A stretch of 64,000 bases of DNA from Petrachloros mirabilis ULC683. Its GTDB lineage: Bacteria > Cyanobacteriota > Cyanobacteriia > Thermosynechococcales > Thermosynechococcaceae. The position numbers and the translations under genes were made by a program. How positions within the stretch are numbered: position 1 is the first letter of the stretch; the number at the start of each line of letters is the position of its first letter. This document shows, piece after piece, positions 52,072 to 62,297 of this stretch. Where the stretch lies: assembly GCF_009939295.1 (NCBI RefSeq), contig NZ_WVIC01000023.1:1-64000 (forward strand). The letters run 5' to 3'. The notes beneath the pieces were generated by a model. That model made no database searches, had not been told where the DNA came from, and saw nothing but the letters and a program-made list of their open reading frames with translations.

Positions 52072-52748
52072 AATTGAAGCAACTCACGGGTAGAAACGTC
52101 GATATCAGTAATCAAAGCTCGGCCATCAGCCAGATCTGCGCCAGCGGGTTGAATGGTTCTGACCCAATTGATTTGGTAAGGATAACCAGGAACTTGATAG
52201 GTGTCTTGGTGGAAGAATGAATCTGTGGGCAGGTCTAGTCCTGGCGGGGCAAGGGGGACAGTATTTAGATAATGGGAGGGCTGTTCGTTATTTTCTAGGG
52301 AGATACGAGCGATGTAGCGAACCCCTAATCGCTGGATGGTAGTTGGTTCAGCTAGCTCTAGGAAAATAGTCCAGAAGCGGATGGCTTCAGTTTGGAAGCT
52401 GTTCCATCCTGCATAGGGACTCAAACGACTGAAGACCACTCCTGTCGGGGTAAACTGTGCTACATGGTGGTTTTGTTCATCTTGGAGGCGGAAGCCGTTC
52501 CATTGGGTGCGGTGGAACAGTGCGGAAGACCCATCGGCTGCTCCGGTAGCCGCGATTTCCATACCATGCAGAGAGTGGAGGATGGGATAGTCAGGCAACC
52601 GTTGAGTTAGCTCTGCTCGGAGGGCTTCGGATTCCAGCGTTTTGCCAGCATGAGCTTGCCAATGAATCACAGCCTCGATGATGGGTGCGTCCTTCAAGGT
52701 TGGAAACGGCTCGGTGAGATCGATGCTGAGCTTAGGCAACGGACTCAT
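52035..52748 (-). CDS. TIGR04255 family protein, C-terminally altered
   Basis: The 237-residue frame has TIGR04255 features: KDAPIIEAVIHW near the start, VVFSRLSPYAGWNSFQTEAI, TIQRLGVRYIARISL and ALITDIDVS. After STRELLQL the frame runs into the 154-bp element, which encodes REFDDLSALTP and the stop. Family members usually continue with another helical segment of some 30-40 residues, so the gene appears truncated by the insertion. Function of the family is unknown; many are encoded near mobile or defence genes. Confidence 0.75.
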   Translation of the reverse strand: MSPLPKLSIDLTEPFPTLKDAPIIEAVIHWQAHAGKTLESEALRAELTQRLPDYPILHSLHGMEIAATGAADGSSALFHRTQWNGFRLQDEQNHHVAQFTPTGVVFSRLSPYAGWNSFQTEAIRFWTIFLELAEPTTIQRLGVRYIARISLENNEQPSHYLNTVPLAPPGLDLPTDSFFHQDTYQVPGYPYQINWVRTIQPAGADLADGRALITDIDVSTRELLQLREFDDLSALTP

Positions 52749-52901
52749 ACCTGCTGGCTACCGTTCTGACATGGATTGATTATATCGGTCAACCTGATCC
52801 CTGGACAGCTCCTACCAGTGGGGGTTATCCAGAGCAAAATTAACGCTGCCAAAGCTGAGCCAGCCTGTAGAATTGAAGCCTGTGCTGTTCAATCGATGTG
52901 C

Positions 52902-55262
52902 ATGGCTAACCCATCTTCCCCTCCGTTTACCCCTGACGAAATCGCCTCCGAAGGTCTCAAACCCGGCGAGTACGAAGAGATTGTGCAGCGCCTAGGCCGC
53001 CACCCCAACCGAGCTGAGTTGGGCATGTTTGGCGTCATGTGGTCAGAGCATTGCTGCTACAAAAACTCCCGTCCCCTGCTGAAGCAGTTTCCCACCCAGG
53101 GGGAACGGATCTTGGTTGGCCCAGGCGAAAATGCAGGCGTGGTCGATCTCGGAGACGGACTCCGACTCGCCTTCAAAATTGAGTCTCACAATCACCCCTC
53201 AGCGGTGGAACCCTTTCAGGGTGCAGCCACCGGCGTGGGGGGAATTCTTCGTGACATTTTTACCATGGGGGCGCGACCCATCGCCCTCTTGAACTCGCTG
53301 CGATTCGGTAGTCTCAGCGATGCCCGTACCCGTCGTCTCTGTCAGGGGGTGGTGGCTGGCATTTCTCACTACGGCAACTGTGTGGGTGTACCCACAGTGG
53401 GGGGTGAGGTGTATTTTGACCCGGCCTACACGGGCAATCCCCTAGTCAATGTCATGGCCTTGGGGCTGATGGAAACCTCTGAAATTGTTAAATCGGGGGC
53501 TGCCGGTATCGGCAATCCAGTGTTATACGTCGGCTCCACCACCGGGCGAGATGGCATGGGTGGCGCTAGCTTTGCCAGTGCTGAACTGGATGCTGACTCT
53601 GAAGTTGAAGATCGTCCCGCTGTTCAAGTGGGCGATCCCTTCCTGGAAAAATCCTTGATTGAAGCCTGCCTGGAAGCCTTCAAGACCGGGGCTGTGGTCG
53701 CGGCTCAGGATATGGGAGCCGCCGGGATTACCTGCTCTACGGCGGAAATGGCAGCCAAGGGGGGCGTCGGCATTGATTTGGACTTAGATCTGATTCCGGT
53801 GCGGGAGCGAGGCATGGTGCCCTACGAGTACCTGTTGTCTGAGTCCCAAGAGCGGATGTTATTTGTAGCTCAGAAAGGGCGGGAAGCTGAGCTGATTGAG
53901 ATTTTTCATCGCTGGGGACTGCAAGCGGTTGTTGCTGGAACTGTGATTGCTGAACCTATTGTTCGCATTCGGTTTCAGGGAGAAGTTGCCGCCGAGATTC
54001 CGGCCACGGCCTTGGCTGACAATACGCCTATCTATGAACGGGAATTGCTGCCAGACCCACCGGCCTATGCCCAAGCTGCTTGGAACTGGCGCAGTGATAG
54101 TCTGCCGCCTTGCACGGCTGAGGGCATTGAGCAAGGGGGAAAACAGACCAGTTGGACGCAGGTGTTGCGATCGCTCCTGCAAGTACCGACTCTTGCCTCC
54201 AAGCAGTGGATCTACCGCCAGTACGATCACCAGGTGCAAAACAATACCGTGCTATTTCCAGGTGGAGCCGATGCCGCCGTGGTGCGTCTGCGCCCGGTTG
54301 ATCCACCCCTACCCTTAGATCAAGCCACCCGAGGGGTGGCCGCCACGGTAGATTGTAATGCCCGCTACGTTTATCTAGATCCCTATGAGGGGGCTAAAGC
54401 GACCGTGGCTGAGGCGGCTCGCAATCTCAGTTGTGTGGGGGCTGAACCCATTGCGGTTACCGATAACCTCAACTTTGGCAGCCCGGAGAAGCCCATTGGC
54501 TATTGGCAGTTGGCCCATGCCTGTCGGGGGCTGGCAGAAGCTTGTGCGGCACTCCATACCCCGGTGACTGGGGGCAATGTCTCGCTCTATAACGAGACCA
54601 TGAGTGCGGCGAATACGCTCCAACCGATCTATCCCACCCCGGTCGTGGGCATGGTGGGATTAATTCCCGATCTTCAGTTTGTGTGTGGTCAGGGATGGCG
54701 ACAGGTCGGAGATCTTGTCTATTTGTTGGGCGCACCTACGGATACCTCAGACGCTCAAGCAGTCACCCTTGGGGGTTCAGAATACTTGGCGACCTGCTAT
54801 GGTCTAGTGGCGGGTCGCCCCCCTCAAGTCGATCTAAGCCAAGAGCAGCAGGTGCAGTCAACCTGTCGTCACGGTATTCGTCAGGGGTGGGTGCAGTCGG
54901 CTCATGACTGTGCGGAAGGGGGCATTGCGGTGGCTTTGGCAGAGGCATGTATCAGTGGACAGCAGGGCGCCGAGATTACCCTCAAGCCAAATCTTGCTCA
55001 GCGTTGGGATGAGCTGTTGTTTGGGGAGGGAGGAGGCAGAATTCTGGTCTCCGTTTCACCCAGTGCCCAAGCGGAGTGGGAAACCTATCTACAAGGCTAT
55101 TTACCACAGCAGTGGCAGCAAATTGGTCAGGTCATCGCTGAGGACGGTGGCTTACAGGTGATCACCGCCAATAACCTTGGCTTAATCAAAGCTAGGATTG
55201 AGGAGATCACCCAGGACTGGTCTGAGGCGATCTCGACTCAGCTTGATTCCGCAACAGCTTGA
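52902..55262 (+). CDS. purL: Phosphoribosylformylglycinamidine synthase subunit PurL
   Basis: PurL is the synthetase subunit that makes FGAM with ammonia from the PurQ glutaminase. The protein from ATG 52902 is 786 residues, the small-PurL size. Motifs: [63 protein letters not shown] and [16 protein letters not shown]. The open frame extends 42 codons further upstream without family resemblance. purF follows after 86 bp; purQ and purS are not in the window. Confidence 0.95.
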   Translation: MANPSSPPFTPDEIASEGLKPGEYEEIVQRLGRHPNRAELGMFGVMWSEHCCYKNSRPLLKQFPTQGERILVGPGENAGVVDLGDGLRLAFKIESHNHPSAVEPFQGAATGVGGILRDIFTMGARPIALLNSLRFGSLSDARTRRLCQGVVAGISHYGNCVGVPTVGGEVYFDPAYTGNPLVNVMALGLMETSEIVKSGAAGIGNPVLYVGSTTGRDGMGGASFASAELDADSEVEDRPAVQVGDPFLEKSLIEACLEAFKTGAVVAAQDMGAAGITCSTAEMAAKGGVGIDLDLDLIPVRERGMVPYEYLLSESQERMLFVAQKGREAELIEIFHRWGLQAVVAGTVIAEPIVRIRFQGEVAAEIPATALADNTPIYERELLPDPPAYAQAAWNWRSDSLPPCTAEGIEQGGKQTSWTQVLRSLLQVPTLASKQWIYRQYDHQVQNNTVLFPGGADAAVVRLRPVDPPLPLDQATRGVAATVDCNARYVYLDPYEGAKATVAEAARNLSCVGAEPIAVTDNLNFGSPEKPIGYWQLAHACRGLAEACAALHTPVTGGNVSLYNETMSAANTLQPIYPTPVVGMVGLIPDLQFVCGQGWRQVGDLVYLLGAPTDTSDAQAVTLGGSEYLATCYGLVAGRPPQVDLSQEQQVQSTCRHGIRQGWVQSAHDCAEGGIAVALAEACISGQQGAEITLKPNLAQRWDELLFGEGGGRILVSVSPSAQAEWETYLQGYLPQQWQQIGQVIAEDGGLQVITANNLGLIKARIEEITQDWSEAISTQLDSATA

Positions 55263-55348
55263 TTGTCCGCCGACGAGGCTCTGAGTGAATCTGTTATGGT
55301 CATAATATTTTCCAGCCTGCCCACGCCTATCAGGAGTCAAGCGTCCGC

Positions 55349-56860
55349 ATGAATGTTATCCCCCCTGGCCAGTCGCCTGAACTTTTAGCCGCTGTTGAGA
55401 ATTGGGGTTTTGACGACTCATCTGCTGATAAACCGGAAGAGGCATGTGGTGTTTTTGGGGTGTGTGCGCCTGGGGTTGAGGCGGCTAAACTTGCTTATTT
55501 TGGCCTTTATGCACTCCAGCACCGGGGTCAAGAATCGGCTGGGATTGCTACCTTCAAAGATGATCAGATCTCTGCCTATAAAGATATGGGGCTTGTGTCC
55601 CAGGTTTTCGATGAAGATCGGCTGCAACACCTGCCGGGCTCCATTGCTGTCGGACACACACGCTACTCGACGACGGGATCGAGTCGGGTAGCCAATGCTC
55701 AGCCTGTAACCCTCTCAACTCGGTTGGGGGATCTGGCGTTGGCACACAATGGCAATTTAGTGAATACCCTGTACCTGCGCGATCAGTTGATTGCCCAAAA
55801 CTGCTCACTGGAAACGACCACTGACTCAGAAGTCATTGCCCACATGATTGCCAATGAGGTTGCGGTCGGCAAGGACTGGTTAGAAGGTGCGATCGCAGCC
55901 TTTCAGCGCTGTCAGGGTGCCTTTAGCCTCGTGATTGGCACTGCCAGAGGCATCATGGGTGTTCGAGATCCCCATGGCATCCGCCCCCTGGTCATTGGCA
56001 CGCTGCCCAGCAGCCAGAGTCATGAGCGGCCCAACTATGTACTGGCCTCCGAAACCTGCGGACTAGACATCATTGGAGCCGAATACCTCCGTGACGTAGA
56101 GCCAGGAGAGCTAGTGTGGATTACCGAAGAAGGCTTAGCCTCCTTCCACTGGGCACCGCGACCCGAGCGAAAGCTATGCATTTTTGAAATGATTTATTTC
56201 GCTCGACCCGATAGTCAAATGCATGGCGAAAGTCTTTATAGTTACCGGATGCGTCTTGGCGAAGTGTTGGCTCAAGAAGCCCCAGTTGAGGCGGACGTCA
56301 TCATTGCCGTTCCCGACTCTGGCATCCCAGCCGCCATTGGCTTTTCCCAGGCATCGGGCATTCCCTATGCCGAGGGACTGATCAAAAATCGCTATGTGGG
56401 GCGCACCTTTATTCAGCCCACCCAAACCATGCGCGAGCTGGGGATTCGCATGAAGCTCAACCCCTTGCGGGATGTTTTAGAAGGGCAACGCATTGTGATT
56501 GTGGATGACTCCATCGTCCGGGGCACCACTAGCCGCCAAATTGTCAAAGCCCTACGCGATGCCGGAGCCACCGAAGTGCATATGCGAGTCTCTTCGCCAC
56601 CTGTAACCCATCCTTGCTTTTACGGTATAGATACCGACAATCAAAAGCAACTGGTAGCAGCCACCAAGTCTGTTGCCGAAATTGAGTCGCAAATTGGGGT
56701 TGATTCTCTAGCCTTCTTAAGTTGGACTGGCATGTTAGAAGCAACCCGAGAAAATACCGATCACTTCTGCTCCGCCTGCTTTACCGGCAATTATCCCACC
56801 GCCATTCCTGAACCGCTGAAGCGCTCCAAGCTGATGCTAGAGGAGCCTGTCAAGGCTTGA
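55349..56860 (+). CDS. purF: Amidophosphoribosyltransferase
   Basis: PurF makes phosphoribosylamine from PRPP and glutamine, the first step of purine synthesis. The 503-residue protein has a 32-residue propeptide before the nucleophile Cys33 (EEACGVFGVCAPG), the Ntn glutaminase domain (to about 260) and a phosphoribosyltransferase domain with the PRPP loop VIVDDSIVRGTTS. Cysteines near the C-terminus (HFCSACFTGNYP) and earlier fit the Fe-S cluster of Bacillus-type PurF. The pair purL-purF is likely one operon. Confidence 0.96.
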   Translation: MNVIPPGQSPELLAAVENWGFDDSSADKPEEACGVFGVCAPGVEAAKLAYFGLYALQHRGQESAGIATFKDDQISAYKDMGLVSQVFDEDRLQHLPGSIAVGHTRYSTTGSSRVANAQPVTLSTRLGDLALAHNGNLVNTLYLRDQLIAQNCSLETTTDSEVIAHMIANEVAVGKDWLEGAIAAFQRCQGAFSLVIGTARGIMGVRDPHGIRPLVIGTLPSSQSHERPNYVLASETCGLDIIGAEYLRDVEPGELVWITEEGLASFHWAPRPERKLCIFEMIYFARPDSQMHGESLYSYRMRLGEVLAQEAPVEADVIIAVPDSGIPAAIGFSQASGIPYAEGLIKNRYVGRTFIQPTQTMRELGIRMKLNPLRDVLEGQRIVIVDDSIVRGTTSRQIVKALRDAGATEVHMRVSSPPVTHPCFYGIDTDNQKQLVAATKSVAEIESQIGVDSLAFLSWTGMLEATRENTDHFCSACFTGNYPTAIPEPLKRSKLMLEEPVKA

Positions 56861-56895
56861 CCCATCACTCCCACGGTGACCATGCCTGGCAACCC

Positions 56896-57585
56896 CTAGA
56901 GACGTCGCAAAATACTTGAGCCGTGGGTATCGGTACCACAGGTTTTAAGCAAACTGTACCTTTGCCCCAGCGTCAGCATGTCCTGGGTCTGCGTCGCACT
57001 GGGCTGCCAGGGATCCTGATTGGCGTAGCAATAGTAGGTTTCCAGGCCATCAATGCCCAGGGTCACTGCGGCGGCCACCAGATCTGAAGCTGGGTGGCGA
57101 TAGCGGGCTGGGTGCGCCAGAATGGCAATTCCGCCAGCGCCCTGGATGGCGGCAATCACCTGCTCCGCTTCATAGGACTTGCCCAGGGCAGTTGTGCCTT
57201 GGGTGTAGGGGTATAACACCGGATGGTTGCAGTCAAACCCATACCCCAGAATATGTACCTCTACCCCAGTCAGATTGGCATTAATTTCAATGCCAGACCA
57301 AAGCTGGGGTAGGGGCTCAGCCTGGGCTGAGCGGCTGCGAAGCGACTCCAGCCATAGATGGGCAGCCCGATACCCCGCAACCGTGTGATGATCTGTGATG
57401 GCAAGCCCTTCTAGGCCATGGGCAACAGCTTGCTGCATCAATCGATCTGGGTGCAACTGGCCATCTGAAAACACCGTATGGAGGTGAAAATTGTAGAGAT
57501 ATGGACAGCTATCAGCCTGGAGATCTTGAAAGACTGTTTTTAAGGTGGCGGTGGTGCCTCGGCGCTCAGTGCTGACCAATGTCAT
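56896..57585 (-). CDS. PHP domain metal-dependent phosphoesterase
   Basis: From ATG 57585 (MTLVSTERRGTT) the protein is 229 residues. PHP motifs are FHLHTVFSDGQ (HxH), LAITDHHTVAGY, GIEINAN, AILAHPARYRH and TCGTDTHGS. It resembles YciV/RNase AM-type 3',5'-nucleotide phosphatases acting on small nucleotides, but substrate cannot be fixed. The frame upstream to 57696 is open but unlike the family. It is convergent with purF. Confidence 0.85.
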   Translation of the reverse strand: MTLVSTERRGTTATLKTVFQDLQADSCPYLYNFHLHTVFSDGQLHPDRLMQQAVAHGLEGLAITDHHTVAGYRAAHLWLESLRSRSAQAEPLPQLWSGIEINANLTGVEVHILGYGFDCNHPVLYPYTQGTTALGKSYEAEQVIAAIQGAGGIAILAHPARYRHPASDLVAAAVTLGIDGLETYYCYANQDPWQPSATQTQDMLTLGQRYSLLKTCGTDTHGSSILRRL

Positions 57586-57797
57586 GATTGCCTCGTGACT
57601 TATCAGATTTGTGCTTTTAATATATCTCAATATTTTTGAGACACCCACCCTGTCAATGTGGGCATGAGGCCGATGGCTGGGTCTTAATCCACTCAACTGC
57701 GCAGCCTAAAATAGAGACAGAGATCACCTCAGCCCGATTCTGGGCTGTGCATAGACCGGGGTGATCTGTGCTGAATGCTCATTGTTAACGTCCTGTG

Positions 57798-58451
57798 ATG
57801 AATGCTTCTACCCTTGATTTAGCCAGTCTCCGACAGGACTATCGCCAGCATGAACTGCTTGAAGCCAATGTGAAGGCCGATCCGCTGCAACAGTTCCAGG
57901 TGTGGTTCGCAGAGGCAATTGATGCCCAGGTGCCAGAACCCAATGCCATGACCCTGGCAACGGTTAGCACTGAGGGCAAGCCCGTGGCTCGGATGGTGTT
58001 GCTGAAAGAGGCAACTGAGCAAGGGTTTGTCTTTTACACCAATTTTGACAGCCGCAAGGGGCAAAACCTAGCCCATTTTCCCTGGGCAGCATTGGTCTTT
58101 TGGTGGGCAGAACTTGAACGGCAGGTGCGGGTAGAAGGCCAGATTACCCAAGTGGTTGGCGATGAGGCCGATGCCTATTTCCGCAGCCGCCCGCGAGGCA
58201 GTCAACTGGGTGCCTGGGTGTCGCCTCAAAGTCAGGTGATCTGCGATCGCACCTTCCTGACCAAACGGCTGCAAGCCCTTGAAACCCAGTACGCTGGGCA
58301 GGTTATTCCTCGTCCCCCTCACTGGGGCGGTTATCGGCTACAACCTAGCCAGATTGAGTTTTGGCAGGGTCGTCCCAATCGCCTCCACGATCGTTTGTGC
58401 TATCGTTTAGGCGAGTCAAAAACGTGGCAAATCAAGCGCCTTGCCCCCTAA
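57798..58451 (+). CDS. pdxH: Pyridoxamine 5'-phosphate oxidase
   Basis: PdxH oxidises pyridoxine/pyridoxamine phosphate to PLP with FMN. The 217-residue protein has LRQDYRQHELLEANVKADPL, EPNAMTLATVSTEGKPVARM, GFVFYTNFDSRKGQNL, SRPRGSQLGAWVSPQSQ and the C-terminal WQGRPNRLHDR...RLAP with its FMN/PLP contacts. A GTG directly precedes the ATG at 57798, which is used. Confidence 0.95.
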   Translation: MNASTLDLASLRQDYRQHELLEANVKADPLQQFQVWFAEAIDAQVPEPNAMTLATVSTEGKPVARMVLLKEATEQGFVFYTNFDSRKGQNLAHFPWAALVFWWAELERQVRVEGQITQVVGDEADAYFRSRPRGSQLGAWVSPQSQVICDRTFLTKRLQALETQYAGQVIPRPPHWGGYRLQPSQIEFWQGRPNRLHDRLCYRLGESKTWQIKRLAP

Positions 58452-58609
58452 TTTGGCCTCCAGCAAAGCCACAGCAAATGCAGGTTCACTAGTTTCAGCG
58501 AACCACACTCTGGCAACATAACAGTCAGGGTTCGGGCTTTTCGCCATACAGGGTGGGCACACTAAGGGCATAAGATGTCACAATAAACCCACAGCTATCG
58601 AGAGTAATT

Positions 58610-58963
58610 ATGGCTTTTGACCCCGAAAACGCCAACTTTCTGATGAACGACGCGGAAGATGCACAGGCTAATCTCCTGATTAAGTACTTGCAGAACCAGC
58701 CGCCAGAGGTGTTAGCGCGGGTCGCCAAGGCTGTCAGCCCTGACATTAAGCAAATTATTTCTCATAATGTGCAGGGACTGGTGGGCGTACTGCCTAACGA
58801 AGCCTTTAATGTTCAAATTGTCACCGATCGCGATAACTTGGCAGGTCTGTTGGCCTCAGCGATGATGACTGGCTATTTCCTACGCAAGATGGAGCAGCGC
58901 ATGGAATTAGATACCAGTGTGTGTGGTGATTTCAACTTTTCTAAGTCAGAGGATCATCACTGA
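58610..58963 (+). CDS. DUF760 domain protein
   Basis: A 117-residue protein, MAFDPENANFLMNDAEDA at the start, then LLIKYLQNQPPEVLARVAKA and GYFLRKMEQRMELD. This is the DUF760 family of cyanobacteria and plastids, of unknown biochemical role. It is helical and soluble. Single gene, followed by a repeat-rich 390-bp gap. Confidence 0.85.
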   Translation: MAFDPENANFLMNDAEDAQANLLIKYLQNQPPEVLARVAKAVSPDIKQIISHNVQGLVGVLPNEAFNVQIVTDRDNLAGLLASAMMTGYFLRKMEQRMELDTSVCGDFNFSKSEDHH

Positions 58964-59089
58964 GAACCAGTTTGAAAAGATTCAAACGTCGTAAGCGTCC
59001 CTACGACTATGCTGGTTGAGCGAAGTCGAAGCCAAAACCTACCGAAGATGGCTCCTACGACTCCGCTCAGGGGACAGTTACCTAACGCC

Positions 59090-59180
59090 TTGCACCCGCC
59101 CCCTAAATCCCCCATTCTGGGGGACTTAAGAGTAGACCAAAGCCCCGCAGAATGGGGGTTTGGGGGGCGAATGTAGAGCA
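59090..59180. repeat. G/C-run dispersed repeat
   Basis: From TTGCACCCGCCCCCTAAATC to GGGGGGCGAATGTAGAGCAA, with CCCCCATTCTGGGGG as a hairpin. It shares its core with the repeats at 40275 and 62419. No clear target duplication is found. Part of the 58964-59353 gap. Confidence 0.5.
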
Positions 59181-59253
59181 AGACGTTTAAAACAGTCTCT
59201 GAGTCGGCGGCTCCAAAAAACCACTTCCCTATCCTAAAGCGTTCATTCCCTAG

Positions 59254-59353
59254 TGTTCCGTCAGGAAAATTTTGAGGGTCGCAGACCCTCAAAATTTAAC
59301 CCCCATCAACTTCTGGGCACTCATCGATCCTTCAAAACAAAGTTCACAGACTA
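59254..59353. mobile_element. 100-bp TGTTCCGTCAGG-type miniature element at the prenyl synthase stop
   Basis: Second copy of the element at 37090. It is flanked by CTAG at 59250-59253 and 59354-59357; the stop codon (TAG, minus strand) of the prenyl synthase gene lies in the second CTAG. Its hairpin AAATTTTGAGGGTC/GACCCTCAAAATTT (59267-59297) is a perfect 14-bp stem and may act as a terminator. Confidence 0.7.
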
Positions 59354-60325
59354 CTAGAACAAGCGCTTTAGAATATAGCCTGTCAAATCTAACAGGGCTT
59401 GGTGGGCTTCAGACGGCGGCAGGTATTCCAGGGATGTGGTGGCTTTCTGAGCAAAGTTGGCTGCAAGCTGGCGCGATCGCGTAATCCCCTGACTGTTGTT
59501 GACCAAAGTGATGGCTTCTTGCAAGTCCCCGGGTTCTTGCAACTGCCGCTCAATCAACACTCGCAGATAGGGGGTTTCTTCCATGGCGAATAGGACTGGT
59601 GCGGTTAAATTACCGCTGCGCAAATCAGACCCAGCAGGCTTGCCCAACGTGTCTGCCGAACTGGTAAAGTCCAAAATGTCATCTACAATTTGAAACGCGA
59701 GACCCACACTCCGGCCAAAATCATAAAGCTGCTCATTCACCAAGGACAACTCGTCGCTGAGAACACCCGCAGCCTTAGCGCTATTGGCAATTAACGAAGC
59801 TGTTTTGTAATAAGACTTTTCTAGGTAGTTTTCTAGGGTGATGTCCACGTCAAAAGAACATATGCCCTGCTGAATTTCGCCCTCAGCAAAGTCTTTGATC
59901 ACCTCAGAAAGCAGCTTAACCACCTCTAAGTTATCTAAATTAGCCAGATACCAAGACGCTTGGGCGAACAAAAAGTCCCCGGCTTGAATGGCAACCCGAT
60001 TGCCAAATAGGCTATGCACCGCCGGAACTCCCCGACGCAGATCAGAGTCATCTACCACGTCATCATGGAGCAGGCTGGCCGTGTGGATCATTTCAGTGAT
60101 TTCCGCCAGTCGTCGATGGCGAGGGGTGAGGTCTTGATCTCCCAGTAAAGCCCTGGACACCAGCAAGACAATTGCGGGTCGCATCCGTTTGCCTCCTGCT
60201 CGAAACAGATGCTCTGCTGCGGCATATAGAACCGGATGATGGGCACCGACGAGCGCCTTCAAATTCTGCACCAAGATGGCCAGATCAGCCTCGACTGGGG
60301 CGAACAGAGATGCAACTGAGGTCAT
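59354..60325 (-). CDS. sds: Solanesyl/polyprenyl diphosphate synthase
   Basis: A long-chain prenyl transferase that supplies the side chain of plastoquinone. From ATG 60325 (MTSVASLFAPVEAD) the protein is 323 residues. It has AGGKRMRPAIVLLVSRA, the first Asp-rich motif LLHDDVVDDSD, the second LAFQIVDDILDFT and the C-terminal YILKRLF. Small residues before the first motif would allow a long product, but chain length is not proven. An open frame 11 codons longer is rejected. Confidence 0.92.
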   Translation of the reverse strand: MTSVASLFAPVEADLAILVQNLKALVGAHHPVLYAAAEHLFRAGGKRMRPAIVLLVSRALLGDQDLTPRHRRLAEITEMIHTASLLHDDVVDDSDLRRGVPAVHSLFGNRVAIQAGDFLFAQASWYLANLDNLEVVKLLSEVIKDFAEGEIQQGICSFDVDITLENYLEKSYYKTASLIANSAKAAGVLSDELSLVNEQLYDFGRSVGLAFQIVDDILDFTSSADTLGKPAGSDLRSGNLTAPVLFAMEETPYLRVLIERQLQEPGDLQEAITLVNNSQGITRSRQLAANFAQKATTSLEYLPPSEAHQALLDLTGYILKRLF

Positions 60326-60556
60326 GGATGAATCACGCTCTCGGGAATATCTGAACAAAGATTACAAAATTTTACATATTCTTATCACATTCTAAGCGAA
60401 CCACCCCCATTCCAACAGGTTGTCTGGCACTTTAGCAGATTTGCCCTGCCATTCAACGGATGACGGTTGCCTTGAGCAGGGCAGGCCAGACCCCTACCCC
60501 TTAACGATGGGTAACCAGCCTGTCACAATGGGATCAACGCTTCTTGTTCCTCGATA

Positions 60557-60659
60557 CAGCGGTTCTCACCTGAGTGAGGTAGGGGGTGTGGGGGTTCCAC
60601 CCCCACGCAGGGGGCACTGCCCCCTGCACCCATGTACTCCATTGATCTGTAAACCGCTA
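60557..60659. mobile_element. 103-bp TAGCGGTT-type miniature element flanked by TA
   Basis: Same family as the copy at 38168: CAGCGGTTCTCACCTGAGTG at the left, AACCGCTA at the right, bounded by TA. It lies 25 bp before the ATG of the DUF3082 gene and could affect its transcription. It takes up much of the 60326-60684 gap, whose other part shows no gene. Confidence 0.7.
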
Positions 60660-60684
60660 TATATTGATTAGCTAGGTACTTGCG

Positions 60685-60999
60685 ATGGCCGATCCCCACT
60701 CTGAGCAGCCCACTCCTCTAGCCGCCCCGGTAACCCCTCTGCGAGCCTTAAGCGGTGCCTTTCTCTCTGGAACCCTAGGACTCTTGCTCTATCGGCTTAC
60801 CGAGTCCATTGCCCAATCTTTTGCCGCCCATCCGTTTCAGTCCAGCAATCAAATTGCCCTAAACCTCTCTATTGCGATTCGCACCTTAGTGGTGGGGCTG
60901 AGTACCCTGGCAACGGGGATTTTTGCGATCGCAGCTTTGGGCCTAGTCGCTTTGGCCGCTCAAATGCTGCTCAGGCGTTTGCATCCACCTCAGTCCTAG
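60685..60999 (+). CDS. DUF3082 domain membrane protein
   Basis: A 104-residue protein with two hydrophobic helices (about 22-42 and 62-92) in the pattern LRALSGAFLSGTLGLLLYRL and GLSTLATGIFAIAALGLVAL. DUF3082 proteins are found in cyanobacteria and plastids, role unknown. ATG start at 60685. It precedes prk by about 290 bp on the same strand; that interval holds no recognised gene. Confidence 0.82.
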   Translation: MADPHSEQPTPLAAPVTPLRALSGAFLSGTLGLLLYRLTESIAQSFAAHPFQSSNQIALNLSIAIRTLVVGLSTLATGIFAIAALGLVALAAQMLLRRLHPPQS

Positions 61000-61292
61000 C
61001 TTTATCGAACGGAATTCAGTGGCCTTCGGCCAAAGCCGGTTCTCGGTCGAGAATGCCCCATGGCTCACCCATCAATCAAAGCAAGATTTCGTCAGAATCT
61101 CGCCCCACAATGTCAAGATATACAGCGACACAACCGAATTCCTATGGGAAGTTGCTATCCACAGAGGACAATCCCCTTGTAATATCAGAAAGGGACAAAG
61201 GAACATCATGCTGTCGGCAGCAGGCAGGCTTCAGGCTTGCCTAGAATCCACACCCGTTTGAAGACTCAATCGTTATAGGGGAAACCATTGCT

Positions 61293-62297
61293 ATGACCAG
61301 TAAGCCAGACCGTGTGGTTTTAATCGGTGTTGCCGGAGATTCTGGATGCGGTAAATCCACCTTCCTACGCCGACTGGCAGATCTGTTCGGGGAACAGTTC
61401 ATGACGGTCATTTGCCTGGACGACTATCATAGCCTTGACCGATATCAGCGCAAAGAGACTGGCATTACTGCCCTCGATCCTAGGGCCAACAACTTTGACC
61501 TTATGTATGAGCAGATTAAGACGCTCAAGGAAGGTCAGCCCATTGACAAACCGATCTATAACCACGAAACGGGTCTGATTGACCCCCCGGAACGAGTAGA
61601 TCCCAATCATGTGATTGTGATTGAAGGGCTACATCCACTTCACGACGAGCGCGTTCGTGAGCTGCTAGACTTCAGCGTCTACCTAGATATTAGCGACGAA
61701 GTTAAAATCGCCTGGAAGATCCAGCGTGATATGGCAGAGCGAGGTCACACCTATGATGATGTGATTGCTTCTATCAATGCTCGTCGTCCTGACTTTGAAG
61801 CCTTTATCGATCCCCAAAAGCAGTACGCAGACATCGTGATTCAGATTCTGCCGACACAACTGGTGAAAGAAGAAAAAGTTGGCTCAATTTTGCGTGTACG
61901 TCTGATTCAAAAAGATGGGGTAGAAGGGTTTGATCCCGTTTACCTATTTGACGAAGGCTCAACCATTAATTGGACTCCCTGTGGTCGTAAGCTCACCTGC
62001 TCTTATCCCGGTATTCGCCTGTTCTATGGCCCTGATGAATACTACGGTCACAGTGCTTCTGTTCTGGAAGTGGATGGGCAGTTTGACCGCCTAGATGAGG
62101 TGATCTATATTGAAACCCACCTCAGCAACACCGCCACGAAGCACTATGGCGAGATGACCGAGTTGCTATTGAAACACCGCGATTATCCTGGTTCTAACAA
62201 TGGCTCGGGGTTATTCCAGGTGCTAGCGGGGCTGAAGATGCGCGCTACTTACGAACGCCTTATTGCCAATGCTGCTCAGCAAACCGCGAAGGTTTAG
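61293..62297 (+). CDS. prk: Phosphoribulokinase
   Basis: PRK makes ribulose-1,5-bisphosphate for Rubisco, a hallmark of oxygenic autotrophs. The 334-residue protein has the P-loop GVAGDSGCGKSTF, with Cys19, and a second Cys at 41 (TVICLDDYH), the same positions as the regulatory pair in Synechococcus enzymes. A C-terminal Cys pair (WTPCGRKLTCSY) fits the site that binds the GAPDH-CP12 complex. Catalytic acids are in LDDYHSLDR, and VIEGLHPL is conserved. The upstream 290 bp presumably holds its promoter. Confidence 0.97.
   Translation: MTSKPDRVVLIGVAGDSGCGKSTFLRRLADLFGEQFMTVICLDDYHSLDRYQRKETGITALDPRANNFDLMYEQIKTLKEGQPIDKPIYNHETGLIDPPERVDPNHVIVIEGLHPLHDERVRELLDFSVYLDISDEVKIAWKIQRDMAERGHTYDDVIASINARRPDFEAFIDPQKQYADIVIQILPTQLVKEEKVGSILRVRLIQKDGVEGFDPVYLFDEGSTINWTPCGRKLTCSYPGIRLFYGPDEYYGHSASVLEVDGQFDRLDEVIYIETHLSNTATKHYGEMTELLLKHRDYPGSNNGSGLFQVLAGLKMRATYERLIANAAQQTAKV

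Noticed and set aside
54028-54948. Frames opposite purL
   Set aside because: Shadows of a complete, conserved purine gene.
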